Below are positions 27,591 through 37,282 of a stretch of DNA of 64,000 nt, in pieces. Origin of the DNA: Trichocoleus sp. FACHB-46 (GTDB lineage Bacteria > Cyanobacteriota > Cyanobacteriia > FACHB-46); assembly GCF_014695385.1 (NCBI RefSeq), contig NZ_JACJOD010000014.1:230026-294025 (forward strand). Reading direction: 5' to 3'. The notes under the pieces were generated by a model. The model did no database searches. It saw only the letters and a program-made list of their open reading frames with translations, and was not told where the DNA came from. Numbering within the stretch: position 1 is the stretch's first letter; every line of letters starts with the position of its first letter. Both the position numbers and the translations under genes were made by a program.

Positions 27591-27923
27591 ATGGAACTAG
27601 AGGCGACCGATGGCTATGGAGTTGTTTTAGTGACAGCCACCTCCCAAGCCGAAGCAGAGGCGATCGCAGAAACTTTGATTACAGCGAAGCTAGCAGCCTG
27701 TGTTAGTTTCACCCCTATTCACTCGATTTACACCTGGCAGGGGCAAGTCCACAAAGACCAAGAATGGCAACTTTTCATCAAAACAGATTTAGCGCAATTT
27801 GCAGCTTTGGTCGCTAAGGTTCAGGAAGTGCATTCCTACGACGTGCCAGAAATTATTGCCTTGCCGATCGTGGCAGGTTCCCCAGCCTATCTTCAGTGGT
27901 TAGGTGAGCAAGTACGCAGATAG
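27591..27923 (+). CDS. cutA: Divalent cation tolerance protein CutA
   Basis: The 110-residue protein matches CutA, a trimeric signal-like protein first linked to copper tolerance. Visible are YGVVLVTATSQAEAEAIAETLI, LAACVSFTPIHSIYTWQG, the EWQLFIKTDL strand and the conserved VPEIIALPI segment near the end. Biochemical role is still debated. The ATG at 27591 is used because GGGAGG stands six bases upstream; a TTG at 27573 in the same frame has no such support. Confidence 0.92.
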   Translation: MELEATDGYGVVLVTATSQAEAEAIAETLITAKLAACVSFTPIHSIYTWQGQVHKDQEWQLFIKTDLAQFAALVAKVQEVHSYDVPEIIALPIVAGSPAYLQWLGEQVRR

Positions 27924-28023
27924 GTTATTAATCAACTGTAGCCTGGGCCGCAGGAGCAGCGTTTTGATTACGGCCAATCTCATGTTTTGGTCAGCCGGAT
28001 CGGTTGCACTGAAGCGATCGCTT

Positions 28024-29292
28024 TTATAACCACAGCAGGCGAATGCCAGCAAAGATTAGGGCTGACAGCACCGCTGCAATCGGAATAGTAACTAACCAGG
28101 CAAGACCAATCTCCCGCAAGGTGGCGAATTTCACGGCTTGCCAGCTTTTCACTAAACCAACGCCGACCACTCCCCCAACCAGGGCATGAGAAGTAGAGAC
28201 AGGCAAACCAGCACGAGATGCCAACAGAACGGTTGCCGCGGTGGCGAGTTCAGCACAAAATCCTCCACTCGGCTGCAAAGCTGTGATGCCCTCACCAATC
28301 GTGGCAATCACCTTTTTGCCCCAAACGGCCAACCCTCCCACAATGCCTGCGCCACCTAGAATCAAAATCCAAATAGGAACACTAAAATCCTCGGTCGGGA
28401 CTGTACCCGTTTGCTGGATATAAGCGATCGCAGCCAAAGGAGCGACGGCATTTCCCACATCATTAGAGCCATGAGCAAAAGCGACAAAGCAAGCACTCAA
28501 CACTTGAAATTGCCCAAGTTGCCGCTCTACCGGGTTGCTAGCATCATCCTGCTGCACACGCTCAGCGAGTTGTTGCCAACTCACCCAAGTTAATCCCATC
28601 GTGGCGATCGCGCCTAGCAGCAATGGAATATCGTGCTGGGGCAGCGTCACCCCCAACTGAATCGCGAAAAACTGCTGAATGGGTTGACTCAGGGATGGCA
28701 ACACAATCACCCCAAACACACTGAACAAAGCCGCACTCAACCAAGGAATCCATTCATATAAGCTCTGCATCGCATTGGGTTGATCGAGAATCCAATGCTT
28801 CACCAAACCGTAGAACGAGGCGGCGATCGCTCCACTAATCAGCGGCGTAACCACCCAGGTTAAAGAAATTAAACCAATGGCTTGCCAGTCTACCGCTTGC
28901 GACCCAACCGCAACCCAACCAAAGCCTGCTAAAGCTCCAACCACCGCATGGGAGGAAGACACAGGCAAACTTAAGCTCGTGGCGATTTGCAACCAAAGAC
29001 CGCAACTCAGTAAAACTGCCACCATCCCTGCGACTAAAACTTGGGGCTGCGTCGCAAATAATTCTGGGTTTATTATCCCCGTTGCTAGAGTTCCAGCAAC
29101 CTTACGCCCAAACAAAACCGCGCCTGTAAACTCCAAAATACCTGCAATCACCAGCGCTTGCCGCAGCGTGACAGCTTTTGAACCCACGGAAGTACCCATT
29201 GAATTGGCTACATCGTTGGCTCCTAGGTTCCAGGCTAAATAAAGCGCCAGTCCACTCGTTAGGGCTAGCGGTAGGAATGCTTGATGCAACAT
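28024..29292 (-). CDS. PiT family inorganic phosphate transporter
   Basis: The 422-residue membrane protein has about ten hydrophobic segments and the two PiT signatures: GANDVANSMG (about 24-33) and HGSNDVGNAVAPLA (about 273-286). PiT proteins take up phosphate (often as a metal complex) driven by H+ or Na+. Internal duplication is evident in SLPVSSSHAVVGALAGFG and GLPVSTSHALVGGVVGVG, the matching loops of each half. The ATG at 29292 has GGAG three bases upstream. A few tens of bases separate it from the EamA transporter gene on the same strand. Confidence 0.92.
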   Translation of the reverse strand: MLHQAFLPLALTSGLALYLAWNLGANDVANSMGTSVGSKAVTLRQALVIAGILEFTGAVLFGRKVAGTLATGIINPELFATQPQVLVAGMVAVLLSCGLWLQIATSLSLPVSSSHAVVGALAGFGWVAVGSQAVDWQAIGLISLTWVVTPLISGAIAASFYGLVKHWILDQPNAMQSLYEWIPWLSAALFSVFGVIVLPSLSQPIQQFFAIQLGVTLPQHDIPLLLGAIATMGLTWVSWQQLAERVQQDDASNPVERQLGQFQVLSACFVAFAHGSNDVGNAVAPLAAIAYIQQTGTVPTEDFSVPIWILILGGAGIVGGLAVWGKKVIATIGEGITALQPSGGFCAELATAATVLLASRAGLPVSTSHALVGGVVGVGLVKSWQAVKFATLREIGLAWLVTIPIAAVLSALIFAGIRLLWL

Positions 29293-29329
29293 GAACTCCG
29301 AAGATCCAGGCTATATGCCAAGCATTCTA

Positions 29330-31162
29330 CTAGCTGGACTTCGGTTTCAGCTGTCCTCGCAGCCGTTCTAAATTCAAACCCGCCACTCCTAGCGTGACTA
29401 ACAGCACGCCAAACCACTGGCGGCTTTCCAGTTGGTCTTGAATAATCAACCAAGCGAGGATAGCGGTGAATGCGGGCCCTGTGGCACTAATAATCGAGGC
29501 AGGAGCGGCACCAATTAAGCGAATACCAATGTTAGTAAAGAGGTAGCCCAGCAGAGTAGCAGCGCCTAAGACTAAACAGCCTAGCATGAAACCAGGCCAC
29601 ATAGCTGGCTGAATCTTGACAGTCAGAGCTTGAGCCGGGAACATCAAAACGACGCTGGAGAGAACAAAAATTGTGACGAATTGAATCAGGCTGACAGGTA
29701 CCGGATTTAGCATACGGGTACACAACCCAGTCAAAATTACATAGCCAGCAAAGGCAAATCCAGAGGCAGCAGCAGCAGCGCTTCCTAGCCAGAGATTACC
29801 GGTTGCGGGGCCTGTAACTTGGGGTAAGGCTAAAACACCACCAGAGCAAATCACTGCCATGACCACTAAGCGAAATACAGTGGGGCGATCGCCAAAAATC
29901 TTCCAAGCGAGCAACACGGTAATGGTGGGATAGATAAAGAAAATGGTGATTGCAGTGCCAGCCGCAATTTGAGCCAGAGCCGTGTAGATCAGCACTTGCG
30001 ACAGAAACAAAAACCCCCCACTCCCCACAACATTCCTCAAAGGCCGCCGATCGGGTGCTAGCAAAAACCGTTTAATGTCACGCCACATGGGGGGATACAG
30101 CACGGGTGCCAGTAGAGCCAGTAAAGGCACAACAATCAACATCCGCATCCACAAAATTAATAACGAGTTACCCAGCCCTGGCATAATCACGCCACCGATC
30201 TGGCCTAAACCGAGGACCTCGTGAGACCTAAACAGGACTTTGACCACGACGTTATGGAAGGATAACGCCACAGATGAGAGCAACACTAAAATTAAACCCA
30301 CTTGCACTTGAGAGGGGCGCTTGGCTTGGGGCTTCACCTGAGGGGAAACGGTGGGAGGCTCCTGAGCACCCTGAGCACTGGGTAGCGGTGCAGTTAAGGG
30401 AGGTTCTGGTTTGGAACTCGGTCTAGGCTCGAAGGGCAGATTAATTGCTTGCGAAGATTGAGTCAGCGATCGCCCTTCTGAAGTCGCATCTAGAAACGGC
30501 GTGAAGCGATCGCCTGCTAATAGTTGAGCAGAGCTGTTTTCTCCTGCCTGGAGTTGCTCTCGTAGGCGCTGAACTAGCGCAGATAAAATGATTTCTCCTT
30601 GCTGTTCTGGGCTGTCCACTCGGTTCAGCTGTTGTGATAGCCAGCTTTGGTGGCTGTCTAGCTCCTGCTGCAAAGTTTTGAAGGTGGTGCTAAAAGCTTT
30701 CTCTAAAGGCACCAGCAGTTGGGAAATCTCATCATTGGTTGCAAGGCTGCCTTGGCTCAACGGGTTAGCGTTGGTTGCCTGTCCCCAAGGCTGACGAACT
30801 GGAGCGGTTGACTGGTTGAGTCGCTGCCTCAAAAAGATTTGCCAATGGTCCGCGATCGCCTGCGCTAGTTGCTTAGCCCAAGTCTGCTGCTGAACAAATT
30901 GCCGCTGACCTAACACCTCGTGACCGTCAGCTTTCAACTGCTGGTGTTGGTCGCGCAGTTGATTAATATCTTCGATTAAGTGAGATTTCTCGGCCTGAAG
31001 GCGGGCGATATCTTGAGCAAACTGCACAATTAAGTCTTGATGCAGGCGCTTCAGGTCCTGCGACACGGCTTTGAGCGTCTGCTCCGTCTGTGGCTCTCCT
31101 GCTTCCGCGCTTGCTAATGGGTCGCGGAGCGGTTCTGATGGAGTGTTATTCAGTTGCCCCAT
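29330..31162 (-). CDS. EamA/DMT transporter with long soluble N-terminal region
   Basis: The protein has 610 residues. About 300 C-terminal residues (305-605) form two EamA repeats of five membrane segments each (drug/metabolite transporter superfamily). The first 285 residues are hydrophilic: a coiled-coil stretch (about 25-100, with QDLKRLHQDLI and LEDINQLRDQHQQL-type heptads), Gln-rich segments, and a Pro-rich linker before the membrane part. Such N-terminal additions are found in some cyanobacterial members. Function is unknown; the substrate cannot be inferred. The ATG at 31162 is the start. Confidence 0.82.
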   Translation of the reverse strand: MGQLNNTPSEPLRDPLASAEAGEPQTEQTLKAVSQDLKRLHQDLIVQFAQDIARLQAEKSHLIEDINQLRDQHQQLKADGHEVLGQRQFVQQQTWAKQLAQAIADHWQIFLRQRLNQSTAPVRQPWGQATNANPLSQGSLATNDEISQLLVPLEKAFSTTFKTLQQELDSHQSWLSQQLNRVDSPEQQGEIILSALVQRLREQLQAGENSSAQLLAGDRFTPFLDATSEGRSLTQSSQAINLPFEPRPSSKPEPPLTAPLPSAQGAQEPPTVSPQVKPQAKRPSQVQVGLILVLLSSVALSFHNVVVKVLFRSHEVLGLGQIGGVIMPGLGNSLLILWMRMLIVVPLLALLAPVLYPPMWRDIKRFLLAPDRRPLRNVVGSGGFLFLSQVLIYTALAQIAAGTAITIFFIYPTITVLLAWKIFGDRPTVFRLVVMAVICSGGVLALPQVTGPATGNLWLGSAAAAASGFAFAGYVILTGLCTRMLNPVPVSLIQFVTIFVLSSVVLMFPAQALTVKIQPAMWPGFMLGCLVLGAATLLGYLFTNIGIRLIGAAPASIISATGPAFTAILAWLIIQDQLESRQWFGVLLVTLGVAGLNLERLRGQLKPKSS

Positions 31163-31486
31163 GAGCGTTTAACCTCTAACCTCTTGGCCATTGAGCGATC
31201 GCTATCCTTACAACTGAGTCAGCGTCTCTGTCAGTATTCCCAGTATTTTTTATAAATTAAGTCTAATTTGATCAGGAACTCCTCCGCCCGCAATCAGGCC
31301 CGCACCACCTTGAATTAGCGCCTTTGAGCTGTTTGATCGAGCCGAAAACAAGCCGAAATCCCTTGACATTATCAGATTCAGCTACTCTTTTGGCTCACTT
31401 ACTAAATTTCGTGGCGTATCTACAGAAATTCTTAAGGCTCAAGCTCCCGAAGTTTAAATCTCTCACTTTCTCACTTACAGCAGTTC
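31163..31486. other. Spacer between the EamA gene and the IS630 remnant
   Basis: About 324 bases without a convincing gene. It must include the EamA promoter. A TTGACA hexamer at about 31360 is noted, but no good -10 is placed. No terminal inverted repeats of the IS630 remnant were found. Confidence 0.3.
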
Positions 31487-31984
31487 TCAGATGAATAGAC
31501 CACAGTGAGCGAACCAGCCAAGAGCATCCTCATCAGAAATGCACTCGTTGAGCACCTTGCTTAATGCTTGGTCGAGGGCTTCGCTAGTTCGAGTTTTCGC
31601 CGAGCATAACAGTTGCTTGAGTTTCGACCAACATAACTCGATTGGGGAAAGCTCGGGGGAGTAAGGCGGCAAAAACACAACTTGGGCTCCAACAGCCTCG
31701 ATCGCTTCGTGAACAACTGAGGCATGATGAACCGGTAAGTTATCCATCACAATGATTGCTCCTACCCACAGTCGAGGTGTCAGAATCTCTTGGATGTAGA
31801 ACAGAAACACGTCGGTATTGACGCTGCCGACAATCGTGAAGGTGGCAATCAAACCATCGATACTCATGCCACCAATCAACGAGATATTCTTGCCTCGATG
31901 CCCCTTGCAAGACTTACTAAGGCTACCAAGCTGTGGCTTACTCAAGCAATAACTGCGGTGATCAAGTCCATTACACCAAGCCAA
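31487..31984 (-). pseudogene. IS630 family transposase, 5'-truncated remnant
   Basis: The frame encodes the C-terminal half of an IS630-type DDE transposase: KNISLIGGMSIDGL, the second catalytic Asp in IIVMDNLPVHH, LPPYSPELSPIELCWSKLK with the third catalytic Glu, then the C-terminal helix. The N-terminal helix-turn-helix domain and the first catalytic Asp are missing. The initial residues (about 1-30) no longer match the family, and the possible start is a TTG. No terminal inverted repeats or target duplication were seen. It is a dead fragment located downstream of psaB. Confidence 0.75.
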
Positions 31985-32031
31985 TGTTACTTAGCTCGAT
32001 GTCAGCTTGTATCTACTTAATAGGTTATTAG

Positions 32032-32063
32032 ACAAAACTCCCCCACCTTGCGGCAGAGGAGTT
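32032..32063 (-). terminator. Probable psaB terminator
   Basis: On the minus strand an AACTCC/GGAGTT stem extends inward with wobble pairs to a GCAA tetraloop and is followed by TTTTGT. It lies about 45 bases beyond the psaB stop. Confidence 0.5.
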
Positions 32064-32105
32064 CGTTTGACCTATACGGCTAACGCGAGAGTCAATCGGT
32101 GAAGA

Positions 32106-34322
32106 TTAACCGAACTTGCTAGCAGTGGAGGCGATGAGGAAAGCGGCGTAGGTGAGGACGTAGCCAACCGTGAAGTGGACTAGACCAGTCAACCAGCCTT
32201 GAACGATGGAGAGAGCAACAGGCTTATCTTTCCAGCGAACCAAGTTAGCTAGAGGAGTACGCTCGTGCGCCCAAACCAAGGTTTCGATCAATTCTTGCCA
32301 GTAACCTCTCCAGGAGATCAAGAACATGAAACCAGTTGCCCAAACCAGGTGTCCAAAGAGGAACATCCAGCCCCAGACCGCCAGGTTGTTCATGCCATAG
32401 GGGTTGTACCCGTTAATCAACTGAGCAGAGTTCAGCCAGAGGTAATCGCGCAGCCAGCCCATGAGGTATGTAGAAGACTCATTAAACTGAGCTACGTTGC
32501 CTTGCCATACAGCCAGATGCTTCCAGTGCCAGTAGAAGGTGACCCAACCAAGGGTGTTCAGCATCCAGAAAACAGCAAGGTAGAACGACTGTTCCCATGC
32601 AGAGGTCTGGCAAGTGCCGCCTCGTCCGGGGCCGTCGCAAGGGAAGGTGAAACCGAAGTCCTTTTTATCGGGCATCAGCTTGGTACCGCGAGCATCCAAC
32701 GCACCCTTGACGCAAATCAAGGTCGTAACGTGCAGACCCAGAGCGATCGCATGGTGAACTAGGAAGTCGCCAGGACCGATGGTCAAGAAGAGGGAGTTGG
32801 TGCCGCTGTTGATGGCATCGAGCCAACCAGGTAGGTAAGTAGCGCCAGCATTGGAAGCAACACTATCCGCATTTGATAGCAGGGTGTTGAAGCCATAGAG
32901 AGCCTTACCGTGGGAAGCCTGAATGAACTGAGCGAATACAGGCTCAATCAGGATTTGCTTTTCAGGAGTACCGAAAGCAACTACAACGTCGTTATGGACG
33001 TAGAGACCTAGGGTGTGGAAACCCAGGAAGAGAGATACCCAGCTCAGGTGAGAGATGATCGCTTCTTTGTGACGGAGGACGCGATCGAGCACGTTGCCTT
33101 TGTTCTGATCTGGATCGTAGTCACGAACCCAGAAGATAGCGCCGTGAGCGAACGCACCAATCATTAAGAAGCCTGCAATGTACTGGTGATGGGTGTACAG
33201 AGCTGCCTGAGTGGTAAAGTCCTTCGCCATGAAGGCGTAAGGAGGCATCGCATACATGTGCTGCGCGACCAAAGAAAGCACAGTTCCTAGCGCTGCTAAG
33301 TGAATGCCTAATTGGAAGTGCAGAGAGTTGTTGTAGGTGTCGTACAAGCCTTGGTGAGGCAAGTTACCTTGACCTTCGGTCTTAGCGCCAAAGAAGTTCT
33401 TGGCGTTCAACATGTCTTTGATGTTGTGACCAATTCCGAAGTTGGTGCGGTACTGGTGTCCCGCAATGATGAAGATCACTGCGATCGCTAGGTGGTGGTG
33501 AGCCATGTCAGTCAGCCACAAGGACTGAGTCTGAGGATGGAAGCCACCCAAGAAAGTCAGGATTGCATTACCCGAACCTTCAGCAGTACCAAACAGATGT
33601 TGAGCACTATCTGGGTTCTCTGCATAAACACCCCAGTTACCTGTGAAGAAGGGACGTAGACCTTCTGGGTGAGGCAGAGTCGTCAGGAAGTTATCCCAAC
33701 CCACGTGCTGTCCGCGAGATTCGGGGATAGCAACGTGAACCAAGTGACCAGTCCAAGCCAAAGAGCTAACACCAAACAAACCAGCGAGGTGGTGGTTCAG
33801 GCGAGACTCAGCATTCTTGAACCAAGAGAGACTAGGACGGAACTTGGGTTGGAGGTGCAACCAACCTGCGAACAAGAAAACCGCAGAGAGGATGAGCAGG
33901 AATACGGAACCTTGGTAGAGGTCACCGTTAGTGCGCATCCCGATGGTGTACCACCAGTGATAAACACCAGAGTAAGCCACGTTAACCGGGCCAGAAGCGC
34001 CACCTTGAGTGAACGCATCAATCGCAGGTTGACCAAAGTGGGGGTCCCAAATCGCGTGAGCAATGGGACGGACATTCAGTGGATCTTTGATCCAGGTTTC
34101 GAAGTTACCTTGCCAGGCGACGTGGAACAGGAGGCTAGAAGTCCACAGGAAGATGATTGCCAAGTGACCGAAGTGAGAAGCAAAAATCTTTTGGTAAAGA
34201 TTTTCTTCCGTCATGCCGTCATGGCTTTCAAAGTCGTGAGCCGTTGCGATCCCGTACCAAATCCGACGTGTAGTCGGGTCTTGAGCGAGGTCCTGGCTAA
34301 ATTTAGGGAATTTAGTTGCCAT
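32106..34322 (-). CDS. psaB: Photosystem I P700 apoprotein A2
   Basis: The 738-residue protein is the PsaB core subunit of photosystem I. With PsaA it binds P700, most antenna chlorophylls and the F_X iron-sulfur cluster. It shows the conserved start [20 protein letters not shown], eleven membrane spans, many His ligands, and [17 protein letters not shown] with Cys at about 562 and 571, two of the four F_X ligands. It follows psaA by 24 bases, the usual psaAB operon. A purine-rich GGAGG stands 13 bases before the ATG. Its coding sequence is near invariant in cyanobacteria. Confidence 0.99.
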   Translation of the reverse strand: MATKFPKFSQDLAQDPTTRRIWYGIATAHDFESHDGMTEENLYQKIFASHFGHLAIIFLWTSSLLFHVAWQGNFETWIKDPLNVRPIAHAIWDPHFGQPAIDAFTQGGASGPVNVAYSGVYHWWYTIGMRTNGDLYQGSVFLLILSAVFLFAGWLHLQPKFRPSLSWFKNAESRLNHHLAGLFGVSSLAWTGHLVHVAIPESRGQHVGWDNFLTTLPHPEGLRPFFTGNWGVYAENPDSAQHLFGTAEGSGNAILTFLGGFHPQTQSLWLTDMAHHHLAIAVIFIIAGHQYRTNFGIGHNIKDMLNAKNFFGAKTEGQGNLPHQGLYDTYNNSLHFQLGIHLAALGTVLSLVAQHMYAMPPYAFMAKDFTTQAALYTHHQYIAGFLMIGAFAHGAIFWVRDYDPDQNKGNVLDRVLRHKEAIISHLSWVSLFLGFHTLGLYVHNDVVVAFGTPEKQILIEPVFAQFIQASHGKALYGFNTLLSNADSVASNAGATYLPGWLDAINSGTNSLFLTIGPGDFLVHHAIALGLHVTTLICVKGALDARGTKLMPDKKDFGFTFPCDGPGRGGTCQTSAWEQSFYLAVFWMLNTLGWVTFYWHWKHLAVWQGNVAQFNESSTYLMGWLRDYLWLNSAQLINGYNPYGMNNLAVWGWMFLFGHLVWATGFMFLISWRGYWQELIETLVWAHERTPLANLVRWKDKPVALSIVQGWLTGLVHFTVGYVLTYAAFLIASTASKFG

Positions 34323-34346
34323 AGTTTTAGGGAGTCCTCCTCGCCC

Positions 34347-36602
34347 TTATCCTATCGAAATTGATCGAGCTAGGAAGAATGCCCAGGTTGTGACAATTCC
34401 TCCCAGGAGGAAGTGAGCCACCCCTACAGCACGACCTTGAATGATGCTCAAAGCACGAGGCTGGATAGAAGGAGCCACTTTCAGTTTGTTGTGAGCCCAG
34501 ACAATAGACTCAATCAGTTCTTGCCAGTAGCCGCGACCGCTGAACAGGAACATGAGACTGAATGCCCAAACGAAGTGAGCACCGAGGAACAGCAAGCCAT
34601 AAGCAGACAACGCTGTACCGTACGACTGAATAACCTGAGAAGCCTGTGCCCAGAGGAAGTCACGCAACCAACCGTTGATCGTGATTGCACTTTGAGCAAA
34701 GTTGCCACCCGTGACGTGAGACACGGTTCCATCAGGATTGACAGTACCCCACACATCCGATTGCATCTTCCAGCTGAAGTGGAAAATTGCGATCGAGATG
34801 GAGTTGTACATCCAGAACAAACCTAGGAAGACGTGGTCCCAACCAGAAATTTGGCAGGTGCCGCCACGACCAGGACCGTCGCAGGGGAAACGGAAACCTA
34901 GGTTGGCTTTGTCAGGAACTAGGCGAGAGCCGCGAGCGAATAGTACGCCCTTCAGCAGGATCAAGACAGTGACGTGAATCGTGAACGCATGGATGTGGTG
35001 AACCATGAAGTCCGCCGTACCCAATGCGATTGGCATCATTGCGACCTTGCCGCCGACAGCAACCGCACCACCACCAAACGCATAGCTAGCAGGAGCCAGC
35101 GCGTTAGGAGCAGTACCACCTGGAGCTAAGGTGTGAACATTTTGAATCCACTGGGCAAAGATAGGCTGCAATTGAATTGCAGAATCCGAGAACAAATCTT
35201 GGGGACGACCCAAAGCCCGCATCGTGTCGTTGTGCACGTACAGACCGAAGCTGTGAAGGCCCAAGAAAATGCACACCCAGTTGAGGTGAGAAATGATGGC
35301 ATCCCGATGACGCAGGACGCGATCTAAGAGGTTGTTTTGGTTTACGACTGGGTCGTAGTCACGCACCATGAAGATCGCAGCGTGAGCAGCTCCACCAACG
35401 ATGAAGAAGCCACCAATCCACATGTGATGAGTGAAGATGGAAAGCTGTGTCGCGTAGTCCGTCGCCAGGTAGGGGTACGGAGGCATTGCGTACATGTGCT
35501 GAGCCACGATGATGCTCAAGGAACCAACCATTGCCAGGTTGATCGACAGTTGAGCGTGCCAAGAAGTGGTCAGGTTTTCATAAAGACCTTTATGGCCTTC
35601 GCCTGTAAAGGGACCTTTATGATTTTCCAGAATGGTTTTGATGCTGTGGCCAATACCCCAGTTGGTGCGGTACTGGTGACCAGCAATCAGGAATAGAACT
35701 GCGATCGCCAAATGGTGATGTGCAGTGTCAGTTAGCCATAAACCACCTGTCACTGGATTCAGACCACCTTTAAAGGTCAGGAAGTCTGCATACTCACCCC
35801 AGTTCAAGGTGAAGAAAGGAGTTAGACCCTTAGCAAAGCTGGGGAAAATCTCTGCCATTAAGTTGGAGTTCAGGATGAACTCGTGGGGCAGAGGAATCTG
35901 ATCAGCTGGAACACCTGCATCTAGCAAGGCGTTGATAGGCAGTGCTACGTGGATTTGGTGACCAGCCCAAGATAGCGAGCCCAAACCGAATAGACCAGCC
36001 AAGTGGTGGTTGAGCATAGACTCAACGTTTTGGAACCACTCCAGCTTCGGAGCCCGTTTGTGGTAGTGGAACCAGCCAGCAAACAGCATCAGAGCAGCTG
36101 CTACCAGACCACCGATAGCGGTGACATATAGCTGGTAGGTATTAGTAAAGCCAGCAGCGCGCCAGATATAGAAGAAACCAGAGGTAATCTGAATACCTTG
36201 GAAACCGCCGCCTACGTCTGCATTCAAAATTTCTTGGCCAAAAATCGGCCAAACCACTTGAGCGCTAGGTTTAACGCCTAGAGGGTTAGCCAGCCAAGCT
36301 TCATAGTTTGAAAAGCGAGCGCCATGAAAATACATCCCGCTGAGCCAGATGAACACTACAGCCAGGTGGCCAAAGTGAGCACTGAAGATTTTACGGGATA
36401 CGTCTTCTAAGTCACTAGTATGACTATCAAAATCGTGAGCGAGGGCATGAAGATTCCAAATCCAAGTAGTGGTTTTGGGTCCTCGAGCGAGGGTCCGGTC
36501 AAAGTGCCCTGGTTGCGCCCACTTCTGGAAAGAAGTAGGAACTGGGTCTTTGTCAACGACCACCCTTGCTTTAGCCTCTCGCTCCTGTGGACTAACTGCC
36601 AT
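34347..36602 (-). CDS. psaA: Photosystem I P700 apoprotein A1
   Basis: PsaA, about 751 residues, pairs with PsaB to form the photosystem I reaction centre in the thylakoid membrane. Marks: [20 protein letters not shown] near the start, eleven membrane spans, and [17 protein letters not shown] with the F_X Cys ligands at about 574 and 583. The frame runs back to 36626, but the ATG at 36602 ([14 protein letters not shown]) matches the family start and has GAGGAG seven bases upstream. It is the first gene of psaAB. The long upstream region holds its light-regulated promoter. Confidence 0.99.
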   Translation of the reverse strand: MAVSPQEREAKARVVVDKDPVPTSFQKWAQPGHFDRTLARGPKTTTWIWNLHALAHDFDSHTSDLEDVSRKIFSAHFGHLAVVFIWLSGMYFHGARFSNYEAWLANPLGVKPSAQVVWPIFGQEILNADVGGGFQGIQITSGFFYIWRAAGFTNTYQLYVTAIGGLVAAALMLFAGWFHYHKRAPKLEWFQNVESMLNHHLAGLFGLGSLSWAGHQIHVALPINALLDAGVPADQIPLPHEFILNSNLMAEIFPSFAKGLTPFFTLNWGEYADFLTFKGGLNPVTGGLWLTDTAHHHLAIAVLFLIAGHQYRTNWGIGHSIKTILENHKGPFTGEGHKGLYENLTTSWHAQLSINLAMVGSLSIIVAQHMYAMPPYPYLATDYATQLSIFTHHMWIGGFFIVGGAAHAAIFMVRDYDPVVNQNNLLDRVLRHRDAIISHLNWVCIFLGLHSFGLYVHNDTMRALGRPQDLFSDSAIQLQPIFAQWIQNVHTLAPGGTAPNALAPASYAFGGGAVAVGGKVAMMPIALGTADFMVHHIHAFTIHVTVLILLKGVLFARGSRLVPDKANLGFRFPCDGPGRGGTCQISGWDHVFLGLFWMYNSISIAIFHFSWKMQSDVWGTVNPDGTVSHVTGGNFAQSAITINGWLRDFLWAQASQVIQSYGTALSAYGLLFLGAHFVWAFSLMFLFSGRGYWQELIESIVWAHNKLKVAPSIQPRALSIIQGRAVGVAHFLLGGIVTTWAFFLARSISIG

Positions 36603-37282
36603 TGAGACTCTCCTCTCTTTAGACAAGGAACGAGGAATCTCCCACCCTCAGAGGTGCTGTGAATTCACCTAGAGCCCTTTTCTGAACCGTTACAGAAGCC
36701 GCATCCAAGTTTATGAGACCTGAACTAAGCTTTGTAACCCCATCTGAATTTGGGATTCAGAAAAGAATGCAATCGCTATCATTATCGTCCCGCGAGAGGT
36801 TGAAGTATGATGCGGAGTGCCTGAGGGGAGCTTCAAGGTGAATTATAGGCTTGCCTTAGGTTGGGTTTACGTAGCAGTTAACAATAATTCAAGTTGTCTA
36901 AACCATTAGTGGGTCTGAGCTTGACGTTTTGTGATGCTGAGCAAAATGTCAAGGAGATTTGCATAAGTTCACATAGCGCTAAGAAGTGTAAAAAAACGAT
37001 CGCTAGTAAAGCCCACTTTTAAGTCAGGTTACTCCTACTAGACGCTGCGACACGCTCTAGCGAAATTGGCTGAAAAGCAGGCGAACTAGCTTTTTCCAAG
37101 TGACAAGACCTGGGAATATAGGTTTTAGCCTTAGAGTAATATCGTGCTGTAACTCCGCAATGACTCATACTCAACTGAGGTGCAATCGGGGAGTGAAAGC
37201 CTTTTTCGTTATAGTTCCTTAGGAACGACTTGCGTAAAGATTTTTGATGTCGGTCGCTTAGGAGTAATGCTGCGTGTTTGCG
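36603..37282. promoter_or_regulatory. psaA upstream region with HLR1-like half site
   Basis: This divergent spacer of about 680 bases lies between psaA and a lipoprotein gene. On the minus strand GTTACAAA (36731-36738) exactly fits the HLR1 half-site pattern (G/T)TTACA(A/T)(A/T) bound by RpaB. The expected second repeat beside it is poor. A dyad CTGAAT/ATTCAG with a five-base loop (36744-36760) adjoins it. No TATAAT-like box can be placed firmly. The right part (37205-37282) should hold the promoter of the lipoprotein gene. No other gene is seen. Confidence 0.4.

Noticed and set aside
31487..31984. Active insertion sequence
   Set aside because: The N-terminal domain, the first catalytic Asp and any terminal inverted repeats are missing.
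33669..34364. 231-codon plus-strand frame opposite psaB
   Set aside because: PsaB is certain on the other strand; this frame arises from its codon bias.
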